A stretch of 16,312 nt of DNA from Flavobacterium psychrophilum (GCA_945872245.1 CAMBZB010000042.1:1-16312), one strand, 5' to 3'; numbered from the stretch's first letter, positions 6,807-14,540 are shown. Made by a program: numbers and translations. Notes: generated by a model not told the origin, from the letters alone.

Positions 6807-7721
6807 ATGAAGAAAAATGTATTAATAAGCGGTGGTTCAGGATTTGTAGGGAAAAAATTGGCAGTTTTACTGATTGAAAAGGGTTATACTGTTTCCATTT
6901 TAAGCAGAAGTCCGAAACAAAACACGGCAGATATTTCCTATTACCGCTGGGATATTTCCACTCATTTCATAGAAGAGGAGTCGGTTCTAAAAGCTGATTA
7001 TATTATTCATCTAGCCGGCGAAAACATCGCCGAAAATCGTTGGACACCAAAACGCAAAGAAGCAATTGTCCAGAGTCGGGAAAAATCCATTGAGTTACTT
7101 CACACGGTTTTAAAAAAGAACCATAAAAAACTAGACGCCTTCGTTTCGGCTTCAGGAATAGGAATCTATGGTGCTGTAAATGGAGACGACATTTGTACCG
7201 AAAACACTTTGGCTGCTAATGATTTTTTGGGGATGACTTGCCAAAAATGGGAAGCTGCCGCTGACACTATTGCGGATTTGGGAATTCGCGTGGTAAAAAT
7301 TCGAACCGGTTTGGTTCTTGGTGAAGATGACGGTTTCTTGAAGAAATTAACACCAATTTTTAAAATGAGATTGGGTTCAGCGCTGGGTTCGGGCAAGCAA
7401 TACATGCCTTGGATTCATGTTGACGATTTGTGTGCCATATATATCGAAGCCATAAAAAACAACGATATGACTGGAGCATACAATGCTGCAATCACTGACA
7501 ATACAACGAATGCTACTTTTTCAAAAGCAATGGCAAAAATATATGGGTATTCAATTTGGTTGCCAAATGTCCCTGCTTTTCTGATAAAAATGGTGTTGGG
7601 GGAAATGGCTCTAATTATACTGGCGGGAAGAAGGATTTCTTCGGAAAAAATAGGAAAAACAGGATTTAAGTTTAAATTCACAACTCTAGAACAAGCCCTT
7701 AAGGATTGTTTGCAAAAGTAG
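6807..7721 (+). CDS. TIGR01777 (YfcH/SulA-homologue) epimerase-family protein
   Basis: 304-residue atypical/extended SDR of the TIGR01777 family. Motifs: SGGSGFVG (8-15) for NAD(P) binding; HLAGENIAENRWT (68-80), a hallmark of the family; SASGIGIYG (114-122) around the active-site Tyr; RTGLVLG (166-172); PWIHVDDL (201-208); and a C-terminal DUF1731-like segment after about 250. The reaction catalysed by the family is not established; the old 'cell-division inhibitor SulA' label is a misnomer for most members. It is divergent from the TetR operon and shares its regulatory region. Its stop lies 23 bp inside the 3' end of the convergent YceI gene. Relatives often pair with SRPBCC proteins of the kind encoded at 16-477, so both likely belong to the same functional set even though they are 6 kb apart here. 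Confidence 0.92.
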   Translation: MKKNVLISGGSGFVGKKLAVLLIEKGYTVSILSRSPKQNTADISYYRWDISTHFIEEESVLKADYIIHLAGENIAENRWTPKRKEAIVQSREKSIELLHTVLKKNHKKLDAFVSASGIGIYGAVNGDDICTENTLAANDFLGMTCQKWEAAADTIADLGIRVVKIRTGLVLGEDDGFLKKLTPIFKMRLGSALGSGKQYMPWIHVDDLCAIYIEAIKNNDMTGAYNAAITDNTTNATFSKAMAKIYGYSIWLPNVPAFLIKMVLGEMALIILAGRRISSEKIGKTGFKFKFTTLEQALKDCLQK

Positions 7722-8262
7722 GCCTGTTTAACAAAAACTGTGTCTTTATATTTACAGTTTTAGCCACTTTTAGACTCAAAATTTCGGGAATCAGAATGTT
7801 GAAATCGGAGCTGTTGAGGTCAAAATCCGATATAATTTCTAATTTGTAGTCCACTTTTCTGAGAATTGCGATTGTGCAGATGTTTTTATATTTTCCATGC
7901 AATTTCAAAGTGCCTCTCAGTTTGAATTCTTTTGGCGAGGCATCAATGATATTCAAATTAAAACCTTCGATACTTCCTTTAAAAGTTGCTTTTGGATAAT
8001 CGGCGCTTTCCATATAATTATCGTTAAAATGCTCCTCCATCATAGGAATCTTGAAGCGAAAATCTTTTATCAAAACCGTACTTGTAATTGCGCCTGTTTT
8101 TGTGTTTAAAACGCAAAAAGCCGTTTTGTTCGTTGCTTTGACTTCCTCGAATAATGGCACTGATGCTTCAAAATTGACGCTCCCTGTCTTGGTAGACATT
8201 TCGTTTTGTGAAAAAGCAATTGTGGAAATAAATAGCAGAATAATTAAAGTAAATTTTTTCAT
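7699..8262 (-). CDS. Secreted YceI-like lipid/polyisoprenoid-binding protein
   Basis: 187-residue YceI-family protein. Residues 1-19 are a typical signal peptide (two Lys, a hydrophobic core LIILLFISTIAF, then SQ), predicting export to the periplasm. The mature part shows the YceI lipocalin-like beta-barrel pattern, with family features around the stretch FNDNYMESADYPKATFKGSI and RGTLKLHGKYKNI. YceI barrels bind amphiphilic lipids such as polyprenyl compounds; some members are stress- or base-induced. The gene is transcribed alone: a promoter is visible about 125 bp upstream, and fadE ends 200 bp upstream in the same direction without an obvious intrinsic terminator. Its last eight codons overlap the tail of the convergent TIGR01777 gene. 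The ligand is unknown. Confidence 0.88.
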   Translation of the reverse strand: MKKFTLIILLFISTIAFSQNEMSTKTGSVNFEASVPLFEEVKATNKTAFCVLNTKTGAITSTVLIKDFRFKIPMMEEHFNDNYMESADYPKATFKGSIEGFNLNIIDASPKEFKLRGTLKLHGKYKNICTIAILRKVDYKLEIISDFDLNSSDFNILIPEILSLKVAKTVNIKTQFLLNRPTFANNP

Positions 8263-8386
8263 ACCAAAATACGAATTGAATTACTTAAAGTTACGCTATT
8301 TTTTTTAGACAATACTATGAAATACTGCGAAAAATAGAGGTTGTTTGACAATTATAAATCGCTTGTTTTATTTTAAATGGTATCTT

Positions 8387-8418
8387 CAAATATAAAAACG
8401 CACCATTAATTATAACAA
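8387..8418 (-). promoter_or_regulatory. Bacteroidota-type promoter for the YceI gene
   Basis: On the minus strand a perfect -7 box TATATTTG (8394 to 8387) lies 21 bp after TTG (8418 to 8416), matching the TTTG / TAnnTTTG pattern and spacing. The transcript would start near 8380, giving a leader of roughly 118 nt before the YceI start at 8262. Confidence 0.55.
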
Positions 8419-8434
8419 CTGTTTTTTTTAACAA

Positions 8435-8448
8435 ATTAACTAGTTAAT
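8435..8448. repeat. Perfect 14-bp palindrome between fadE and the YceI promoter
   Basis: ATTAACTAGTTAAT reads identically on both strands. It sits 15 bp past the fadE stop and 17 bp upstream of the -33 element of the YceI promoter. No T-run follows it in the fadE direction, so it does not look like an intrinsic terminator. It could be an operator, or chance in AT-rich DNA. Confidence 0.35.
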
Positions 8449-8462
8449 AGATTACTTTAAAA

Positions 8463-10253
8463 TTAGAAACAGTATTCGTTTTCTGCTACCAATTTTGCTG
8501 TAATCATTTCTCTCAAAGCAATTATATTAGGCATGTTATTGTATTTTGTAAAACGGCGTAATCCCATCAACATCATTCGTTGTTCATCCCCATCAGCAAA
8601 GGAAATTACAATTTCTTTTCCTTTTTGGGTTATCACGTCAACCGCTTTGTATAAGTACAATTTTGCCATGGCAATTTGTTCTTGCGCTTTGGCTTCGCCT
8701 ACTCTTTTGGCTAATTTTTCGGTTCTCAATATAGTGGATTCTGCCATATAGATTTCAATCATAATATCGGCGGCAGCCATCAATAATTGTTGATGTCCGT
8801 CTAAATCGGAACCATACTTTTGTACCGCTCCGCCAGCAACCATCAAGAATACTTTTTTTAACTTGCCAATCATTTCTTTTTCTTCGGCAAACAATTCCGA
8901 ATAATCAGGAATTTCAAAAGATGGAATTCCCATTAATTCTTCCTGCACTTTTGTGGCTGGACCTAACAAATCAACGTGACCTTTGAACGCTTTTTTAATC
9001 AACATTCCAACAGATAGCATTCTATTGATTTCATTTGTGCCTTCATAAATTCGTGCAATTCTAGCATCTCGCCACGCACTTTCCATTGGAGTGTCTTCAG
9101 AGAATCCCATTCCGCCCAAAATCTGGATGCCTTCGTCGGCACAATTTTGAATATCTTCTGAAACAGCAACTTTCAAAATAGAACATTCAATAGCATATTC
9201 TTCAATGCCTTTTAATTCAGATTCTTGATGCGACTCTCCGGCAGTTTCCCGATCTTTTATTTTATCTTCAATGTCTTTAGCAGCACGATAAGTAGCACTT
9301 TGTCCAGCATAACAAGAGGTTGCCATTTCGGCTAGTTTATATCTAATGGCACCAAATTGAGCAATCGGAGTATTAAATTGAACTCTTTCGTTCGCGTATT
9401 TTATGGCATTAGTTATTACTCTTCGTTGCGCATCCAAACAAGCAGCAGCTAGTTTTATTCGACCTACATTCAAAGCGTTCATGGCAATTTTGAAACCATT
9501 TCCTCTCTCAGAAAGCATATTCTCGATAGGTACTTTGGTGTCAGCAAAAAATACTTGTCTCGTAGAAGAAGCACGAATACCTAGTTTATGCTCTTCTTCA
9601 TTCATCGAAATGCCATTAGTAGGATCGTTTTCAACAATAAATCCAGTGATATTTTTGTCATCACCAATTCGGGCAAAAACAATAAATAATGAACAAAAAC
9701 CAGCGTTTGTAATCCACATTTTTTGCCCCGTAATTTTATAATGTGTTCCGTCATCTGATAAGACTGCTTTTGTTTTTCCAGAATTTGCATCCGACCCAGC
9801 TCCTGGTTCAGTCAAACAATAAGCCCCAAACCATTCTCCAGTAGCTAATTTTGGTACATATTTTTGTTTTTGCGCCTCGGTTCCATATAAAGTGATGGGA
9901 AGGGTTCCTATTCCTGTATGTGCTCCAAAGGCAGACGAAAAAGAACCGGTTGCCCCAGAAATATAATCGCAAACCAAAACCGTATCAACAAATCCCATTC
10001 CCATTCCGCCATAGGCTTCAGGGACTGAAATGCTTAATAATCCCATTTCACCGGCCTTACGCATGCATTCTACCGTGAAGGCAAAATCCCTCTTTTCAAA
10101 GCGTTCTTTATTTGGCCACACTTCTTTATCGATGAATTCTTTCACCGAGTCACGCATCATTAATTGCTCTTCATTGAAATCTTCCGGAGTGAAGATGTCT
10201 TCACATTTTGTCTCTTTTACGATGAATTGACCACCTCTTGTTTTATCTGCCAT
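8463..10253 (-). CDS. fadE: Acyl-CoA dehydrogenase (FadE/YusJ type)
   Basis: 596-residue FAD-dependent acyl-CoA dehydrogenase, first oxidation step of fatty-acid beta-oxidation (acyl-CoA to trans-2-enoyl-CoA, electrons to ETF). The three acyl-CoA dehydrogenase domains occupy about residues 30-415. YCLTEPGAGSDA (145-156) is the flavin/substrate motif; in IYEGTNEI (402-409) Glu404 is at the place of the catalytic base. A further C-terminal helical region (about 420-596) makes it longer than the 380-residue medium-chain enzymes and equal in size to B. subtilis FadE/YusJ (about 594) and the VLCAD/ACAD9-like group, suggesting long-chain preference. It is the last gene of the MarR-fadN-fadA-fadE operon, 41 bp after fadA. 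E. coli FadE is a distinct, larger protein; the symbol here follows the Bacillus usage. Chain-length specificity is inferred. Confidence 0.95.
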   Translation of the reverse strand: MADKTRGGQFIVKETKCEDIFTPEDFNEEQLMMRDSVKEFIDKEVWPNKERFEKRDFAFTVECMRKAGEMGLLSISVPEAYGGMGMGFVDTVLVCDYISGATGSFSSAFGAHTGIGTLPITLYGTEAQKQKYVPKLATGEWFGAYCLTEPGAGSDANSGKTKAVLSDDGTHYKITGQKMWITNAGFCSLFIVFARIGDDKNITGFIVENDPTNGISMNEEEHKLGIRASSTRQVFFADTKVPIENMLSERGNGFKIAMNALNVGRIKLAAACLDAQRRVITNAIKYANERVQFNTPIAQFGAIRYKLAEMATSCYAGQSATYRAAKDIEDKIKDRETAGESHQESELKGIEEYAIECSILKVAVSEDIQNCADEGIQILGGMGFSEDTPMESAWRDARIARIYEGTNEINRMLSVGMLIKKAFKGHVDLLGPATKVQEELMGIPSFEIPDYSELFAEEKEMIGKLKKVFLMVAGGAVQKYGSDLDGHQQLLMAAADIMIEIYMAESTILRTEKLAKRVGEAKAQEQIAMAKLYLYKAVDVITQKGKEIVISFADGDEQRMMLMGLRRFTKYNNMPNIIALREMITAKLVAENEYCF

Positions 10254-10294
10254 GGCTTTTTTACTTTAAAAGGTTTATTTACTTTTTTTGTCAA

Positions 10295-11476
10295 TTACAA
10301 TATTTCATAAATCCCAGCTGAACCTTGTCCAATTCCCACACACATTGAGACTATTCCATATTTACTTTTTCTTAAACGCATTTCGTCGAAAAGTTGAACT
10401 GACAATTTTGTGCCCGTACAACCCAAAGGATGGCCTAATGCAATTGCTCCACCATTTACATTTACTATATCAGGATTTAAACCTAATTCTCGAATTACTG
10501 CCAATGACTGTGAAGCAAATGCTTCGTTTAATTCGATTAAGTCAATGTCTTTTAATTGTAATCCAGCTTGTTTTAAAGCTTTCGGGATTGCTTTCACTGG
10601 ACCAATTCCCATTATTCTTGGTTCAACACCTGCGGAAGCTAAGCCGACCAAACGCGCAATAGGAGTGAGGTTTAGTTCTTTGACCATTTCTTCGCTCATA
10701 ACCAAAACGAAGGCAGCCCCATCGCTCATTTGCGAAGAATTCCCAGCAGTTACACTTCCGTCAGCAGCAAAAACGGTTCTTAATCCTGATAACGCTTCCA
10801 CTGAAGTTCCTGCTCTTGGGCCTTCGTCTTTATTGACGATATAAGATTTTGTTTCTTTTTCCCCGTTTTCATTAATGAAAGTTTGCTCAACAGTAATTGG
10901 AACAATTTGTTTATCAAATTTACCTTCCGCTTGCGCTTTCAAAGCTTTCATGTGTGATTGATAAGCAAACTCATCCTGGTCGGCTCTCGAAATGTTGTAT
11001 TGTTTGGCAACGGCCTCGGCAGTCAAACCCATTCCCCAATAATAATCCTCGTGTCCGGCTGCTGCAACAGCATAATCAGGAGTGGGTTTGTAACCTCCCA
11101 TAGGAATAAAACTCATACTTTCTGCACCACCGGCGATGATGCAATCGGCCATTCCAGATTGAATTTTGGCTGTTGCCATCCCGATAGTTTCTATTCCTGA
11201 AGCACAATAACGATTAATTGTTACGCCAGGAACATCGGTTACTTTTAATCCCATTAGGGAAATTAATCTTCCTACATTCAATCCTTGTTCGGCTTCCGGC
11301 ATGGCATTACCCACCATAACATCATCAATGCGTTTCTTGTCGAAGTCTGGCAATTCATTCATCATAAACTGGATGGTTTCAGCAGCCAATTCATCAGGAC
11401 GCTTGAATCTAAATACGCCTTTTGGTGCTTTTCCAACTGCGGTTCTGTATGCTTTTACGATATAGGCTGTTTTCAT
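10295..11476 (-). CDS. fadA: Acetyl-CoA acyltransferase (3-ketoacyl-CoA thiolase)
   Basis: 393-residue type II thiolase that cleaves 3-ketoacyl-CoA with CoA to acetyl-CoA and a shortened acyl-CoA. The nucleophilic Cys91 lies in NRYCASGIE; the NEAF motif is at 317-320; His349 is in GHPLGCTGTK; and the second active-site Cys379 is in CVGIGQG. I chose the start at 11476 (protein beginning MKTAYIVKAYRTAVGK) because the thiolase fold begins there and the length equals family norm. The frame is open further upstream to an ATG at 11551, but those 25 residues are Lys/Ile-rich and fall in a repeat-containing intergenic stretch. It lies 97 bp after fadN and 41 bp before fadE. A biosynthetic acetoacetyl-CoA thiolase is the alternative, but the operon favours degradation. 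Confidence 0.95.
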   Translation of the reverse strand: MKTAYIVKAYRTAVGKAPKGVFRFKRPDELAAETIQFMMNELPDFDKKRIDDVMVGNAMPEAEQGLNVGRLISLMGLKVTDVPGVTINRYCASGIETIGMATAKIQSGMADCIIAGGAESMSFIPMGGYKPTPDYAVAAAGHEDYYWGMGLTAEAVAKQYNISRADQDEFAYQSHMKALKAQAEGKFDKQIVPITVEQTFINENGEKETKSYIVNKDEGPRAGTSVEALSGLRTVFAADGSVTAGNSSQMSDGAAFVLVMSEEMVKELNLTPIARLVGLASAGVEPRIMGIGPVKAIPKALKQAGLQLKDIDLIELNEAFASQSLAVIRELGLNPDIVNVNGGAIALGHPLGCTGTKLSVQLFDEMRLRKSKYGIVSMCVGIGQGSAGIYEIL

Positions 11477-11490
11477 AATTTTTATTTTTA

Positions 11491-11568
11491 AGATAATAGA
11501 CAAAAAGATAATAGATTGATAGACTTTTCGTTTTCTGATTTTATCTATCATCTATATGTCTTTTATCT
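11491..11568. repeat. Long imperfect inverted repeat in the fadN-fadA gap
   Basis: The left arm (11491-11523) and right arm (11544-11568) are reverse complements if one single-base and one seven-base insertion in the left arm are allowed; the loop is about 20 nt. The arms consist of repeated AGATAATAGA/AGAC-like units; AGATAATAGA occurs at 11491-11500 and again, with an adjoining T, at 11506-11516. In the mRNA the element would fold into a hairpin ending about 14 nt before the fadA start codon. It may be an mRNA-processing or stability element, or a remnant dispersed repeat. Confidence 0.5.
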
Positions 11569-11573
11569 GTTTT

Positions 11574-13964
11574 CTAATTTCTTAGCGGTTTCCCCTTAGT
11601 TAGCATATATTGAATTCTTTCCAATGTTTTTCTTTCTGTACACAAACTCAGAAAAGCTTCTCTTTCAATATCCAATAAATATTGCTCAGATACCAATGTT
11701 GGTTCGGATAAATCTCCACCAGCCATTACGTATGCTAGTTTGTTGGCAATTTTTTTGTCGTGTTCCGAAATGTATTTTCCGGCCTCCATTTGGTCGGTTC
11801 CAACCAAGAACATTCCCAACGCTTGTTTTCCCAAAACTTTCACATCATTTCTGCGAATGGTTTGGGTGTAACCGGCTTCTGCCAATAGCAAAGCGTGTTT
11901 TTTGGCTTCGGCAATTTGACGGTCTTTGTTGACCACAATCACGTCTTTTCCGTGTTCAAATATGCCCAAATCAAATGCTTCGTAAGCCGAAGTCGACACT
12001 TTTGCCATCGCCACGGTCAAGAAATATTCCTGTAATACATTCAGTTCCACATCGTTTTTACGGAATAAATCCGAGGCTCGTAACGCCATTTCTTTCGATC
12101 CGCCACCTCCGGGAATTACTCCAACTCCAAATTCGACCAATCCAATGTAAGTTTCCGCGGCAGCAATCACTTTATCGGCGTGCATACTCATTTCGCAACC
12201 GCCGCCCAAAGTCATTCCATGTGGCGCAACCACTACCGGAATACCGCAATAACGCAGGCGCATCATCGTGTCCTGAAACATTTTGATGGCCATATTCAAT
12301 TCGTCATACTCTTGTTCGACCGCCATCATAAATATCATTCCAATGTTGGCGCCCACAGAGAAATTGGCTCCTTGGTTTCCAATAACTAAACCTTGATATT
12401 CTTTTTCAGATAAATCAATGGCTTTGTTTATGGCCTGCAAAACGTCGCCACCAATGGTATTCATCTTGGATTGGAATTCTAAATTCAAAATCCCGTCGCC
12501 TAAATCCTGGATAATGGCTCCGCTGTTGCTCCAAACTTTTTTGCTTTCGCGAATGTTGTTCAAGATGATAAAAGCATCTTGTCTCGGAACTCCAGTTTGT
12601 GTTTTATTTGGAATATTATAGAAATAAGTAGCTCCTTCTTTAATAGAATAAAAATTAGAACTTCCAGATGCTAACATCTCAATCACCCAGGCTGGCGGGA
12701 CCAAACCTTCATCCTTAATCATTTCAATTCCCTTTGCCACTCCGATGGCATCCCAAATTTCGAAAGGGCCATTTTCCCATCCGAAACCTGCTTTCATTGC
12801 ATCGTCAATTTTGTATAATTCATCTGATATTTCAGGAATTCTGTTGGAAACGTAAGCGAACATTCCGGCAAAACTTCGTCTGTAAAATTCGCCCGCTTTA
12901 TCGGTTCCTTTTACCAAAACTTTAAAACGATCAATCGGTTTTTCTATGGTTTTTGTTAATTCTAAAGTAGCAAACGACGTTTTTTTCGCTGGACGATATT
13001 CCAAAGTGTCTAAGTCTAAATACAAGATATCTCGTCCTTCTTTTTTATAAAAACCTTGACCCGTTTTGCTTCCGAACCATTTGTTTTCAATCATTTTGTT
13101 GATGAAATTCGGTAATTTGAACAATTCGTGTTGTTCGTCATTCGGGCAATTTTCATAAATTCCGTTGGCAACGTGAACCAAAGTATCCAAACCGACTACA
13201 TCGACCGTCCTGAAAGTCGCCGATTTTGGTCTTCCTATAACTGGTCCCGTGAGTTTATCGACTTCTTCTATTGTTAATCCCAATTCTTTTACCAAATGGA
13301 ATAAACTTTGGATTCCGTAAATTCCAATTCGGTTTCCAATAAAAGCAGGAGTATCTTTGGCCAAGACCGAAGTTTTGCCCAAGAATTTCTCTCCATATAT
13401 AGTAAGGAAGTCCAGAACTTCAGAAGAAGTTTGCGGACCAGGAATAATTTCAAATAATTTTAAGTAACGTGCTGGGTTAAAAAAGTGGGTTCCGCAAAAG
13501 TGTTTCTGGAAATCTTCAGATCTTCCTTCGCTCATAAAATGAATCGGAATTCCAGAGGTATTTGAGGTTATTAATGTTCCCGGTTTGCGGAATTTTTCTA
13601 TTTGTTCGAACACCATTTTTTTGATGTCCAAACGTTCCACCACAACTTCTATAATCCAATCTACGTTAGCAAGTTGCGCCATATCATCTGTTGTATTTCC
13701 AGTAGTAATTCGACTGGTAAACTTCTGGTGGTAAATAGGCGATGGTTTTGATTTTAAAGCATTTTGTAAATGTTCATTGACCAAGCGATTGCGAACTATT
13801 TTGCTTTCTAATGTTAATCCTTTTTTTATTTCGGCTTCATTGAGTTCTCTTGGAATAATATCTAAAAGCAGAACTTCGACCCCAATGTTGGCAAAATGAC
13901 AAGCAATTCCCGAACCCATAATTCCGGATCCGATTACTGCAACTTTTTTAATTATCCTTTTCAT
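11574..13964 (-). CDS. fadN: 3-hydroxyacyl-CoA dehydrogenase / enoyl-CoA hydratase, FadN type
   Basis: 796-residue bifunctional beta-oxidation enzyme that hydrates trans-2-enoyl-CoA and oxidises the L-3-hydroxyacyl-CoA with NAD. Domain order is dehydrogenase first, hydratase last, as in B. subtilis FadN (YusL) and opposite to E. coli FadB/FadJ. NAD-binding motif GSGIMGSGIA (12-21); dehydrogenase catalytic dyad His160 (THFFNPARY) and Glu172; SNTSGIPI (134-141) in the active site; a C-terminal dehydrogenase domain covers about 200-420. The hydratase domain (about 480-700) has both catalytic glutamates, Glu591 in GGGCEM and Glu611 in LVEFG, followed by GVIPGGGG. It begins 23 bp after the MarR gene and ends 97 bp before fadA. 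It presumably works with FadA as a trifunctional-like system. Full length, no disruption seen. Confidence 0.95.
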   Translation of the reverse strand: MKRIIKKVAVIGSGIMGSGIACHFANIGVEVLLLDIIPRELNEAEIKKGLTLESKIVRNRLVNEHLQNALKSKPSPIYHQKFTSRITTGNTTDDMAQLANVDWIIEVVVERLDIKKMVFEQIEKFRKPGTLITSNTSGIPIHFMSEGRSEDFQKHFCGTHFFNPARYLKLFEIIPGPQTSSEVLDFLTIYGEKFLGKTSVLAKDTPAFIGNRIGIYGIQSLFHLVKELGLTIEEVDKLTGPVIGRPKSATFRTVDVVGLDTLVHVANGIYENCPNDEQHELFKLPNFINKMIENKWFGSKTGQGFYKKEGRDILYLDLDTLEYRPAKKTSFATLELTKTIEKPIDRFKVLVKGTDKAGEFYRRSFAGMFAYVSNRIPEISDELYKIDDAMKAGFGWENGPFEIWDAIGVAKGIEMIKDEGLVPPAWVIEMLASGSSNFYSIKEGATYFYNIPNKTQTGVPRQDAFIILNNIRESKKVWSNSGAIIQDLGDGILNLEFQSKMNTIGGDVLQAINKAIDLSEKEYQGLVIGNQGANFSVGANIGMIFMMAVEQEYDELNMAIKMFQDTMMRLRYCGIPVVVAPHGMTLGGGCEMSMHADKVIAAAETYIGLVEFGVGVIPGGGGSKEMALRASDLFRKNDVELNVLQEYFLTVAMAKVSTSAYEAFDLGIFEHGKDVIVVNKDRQIAEAKKHALLLAEAGYTQTIRRNDVKVLGKQALGMFLVGTDQMEAGKYISEHDKKIANKLAYVMAGGDLSEPTLVSEQYLLDIEREAFLSLCTERKTLERIQYMLTKGKPLRN

Positions 13965-13987
13965 TTTTTATTTTGAATTATAAATTT

Positions 13988-14425
13988 TTAGATGTTGAAT
14001 ATTTTCTTTCCGGAAATTAATTCGTTGATGATGTCTGAAACTTCCATAAAATCCTGAAGCTTTTCAGCGGATACATTTTGTTTTACGACTTCGTTAAATT
14101 TTAGGACGGTGTTTTTAGACAATTCTCTTTTTTCTTTTCCAAATTCGGTTAAGAAAATCAATACCCCACGGCCATCTTCAGGATTTGGTTTTCTATAAAT
14201 AAGTCCTTTTTCTTCCATTGATTTTAATGTTCTGGTTAAGCTTGTTGCTTCCATTCCCATTTTAGGACCCAATGTTGTTGACGGAGTTCCCCCTTCTTTA
14301 TCAATACTTAACAAAGTAAAACCAGTAGCCATTGTCGCTCCATAATTTGAAGCTTCATCGTTGTACATTCTAGCCACCGCTTGCCAGGTAGCGCGAAGTG
14401 TGTAGTCTATTGTTTTTTCTTTCAT
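13988..14425 (-). CDS. MarR-family transcriptional regulator
   Basis: 145-residue MarR-type winged-helix regulator. The predicted recognition helix region lies around residues 47-72 (TPSTTLGPKMGMEATSLTRT...), followed by the EEKGLIYRKP turn and the wing with the usual acidic-x-Arg signature (D84, R86 in PEDGRG). Flanking helices form the dimer interface. It is the first gene of the beta-oxidation operon, 23 bp upstream of fadN, so it likely controls that operon and itself. A palindrome at 14463-14474 overlapping its promoter is the probable operator. By analogy with fatty-acid-responsive regulators, acyl-CoA or fatty acids could be the effector, but nothing in the sequence identifies the ligand; B. 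subtilis uses a TetR-type FadR for the equivalent operon, so this would be a different regulatory solution. Confidence 0.9.
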   Translation of the reverse strand: MKEKTIDYTLRATWQAVARMYNDEASNYGATMATGFTLLSIDKEGGTPSTTLGPKMGMEATSLTRTLKSMEEKGLIYRKPNPEDGRGVLIFLTEFGKEKRELSKNTVLKFNEVVKQNVSAEKLQDFMEVSDIINELISGKKIFNI

Positions 14426-14442
14426 AATTTATAAATCAATCT

Positions 14443-14474
14443 CAAAGATAATAAAAAAATACTATGCGCGCATA
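14443..14474 (-). promoter_or_regulatory. Promoter of the MarR-fadNAE operon
   Basis: Minus strand: a perfect -7 box TATCTTTG (14450 to 14443) preceded by TATG (14474 to 14471), three of four matches to the TTTG -33 element, with a 20-bp spacer. The start codon is at 14425, so the leader would be only about 10-15 nt. The -33 element lies inside the palindrome at 14463-14474. Confidence 0.6.
14463..14474. promoter_or_regulatory. TATGCGCGCATA palindrome, candidate MarR operator
   Basis: A perfect 12-bp palindrome whose GCGCGC core is striking in an AT-rich region. Extended to 14460-14477 it is 18 bp with eight of nine pairs matching, a typical MarR operator size. It overlaps the -33 region of the operon promoter, where bound protein would block RNA polymerase. 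I found no second copy in this window. Confidence 0.6.
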
Positions 14475-14508
14475 ATAAAAATAGGATTATTTAATTTCGT
14501 TAAAGCAT

Positions 14509-14540
14509 AAAAAAAAGCTGCAACGAGGTGTTGCAACTTT
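14509..14540 (-). terminator. Intrinsic terminator of fumC
   Basis: Read on the minus strand, an 11-bp stem (TGCAAC pairs with GTTGCA, plus AAAG with CTTT and one C/A-type mismatch) closes a 5-nt loop and is followed by eight T residues (complement of A at 14509-14516). It begins 33 bp after the fumC stop and isolates fumC from the MarR operon downstream. Confidence 0.85.

Noticed and set aside
8435..8448. ATTAACTAGTTAAT as the fadE terminator
   Set aside because: Without a loop only about five A/T-rich pairs can form and no T-run follows on the minus strand. Its TTAACT/AGTTAA halves resemble the TetR repeat arms, but in AT-rich DNA this may be chance.
9403..9741. 112-codon plus-strand frame inside fadE
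   Set aside because: Antisense to the conserved acyl-CoA dehydrogenase with no independent support.
10410..10844. Long open frame (144 codons) on the plus strand inside fadA
   Set aside because: It is opposite a highly conserved thiolase gene, has no recognisable protein family and no promoter; it is a shadow of the real coding frame.
11477..11551. Upstream in-frame start that would lengthen FadA by 25 residues
   Set aside because: The added residues are low-complexity (Lys/Ile-rich), fall in an inverted repeat, and the thiolase fold and usual length begin at the ATG at 11474-11476.
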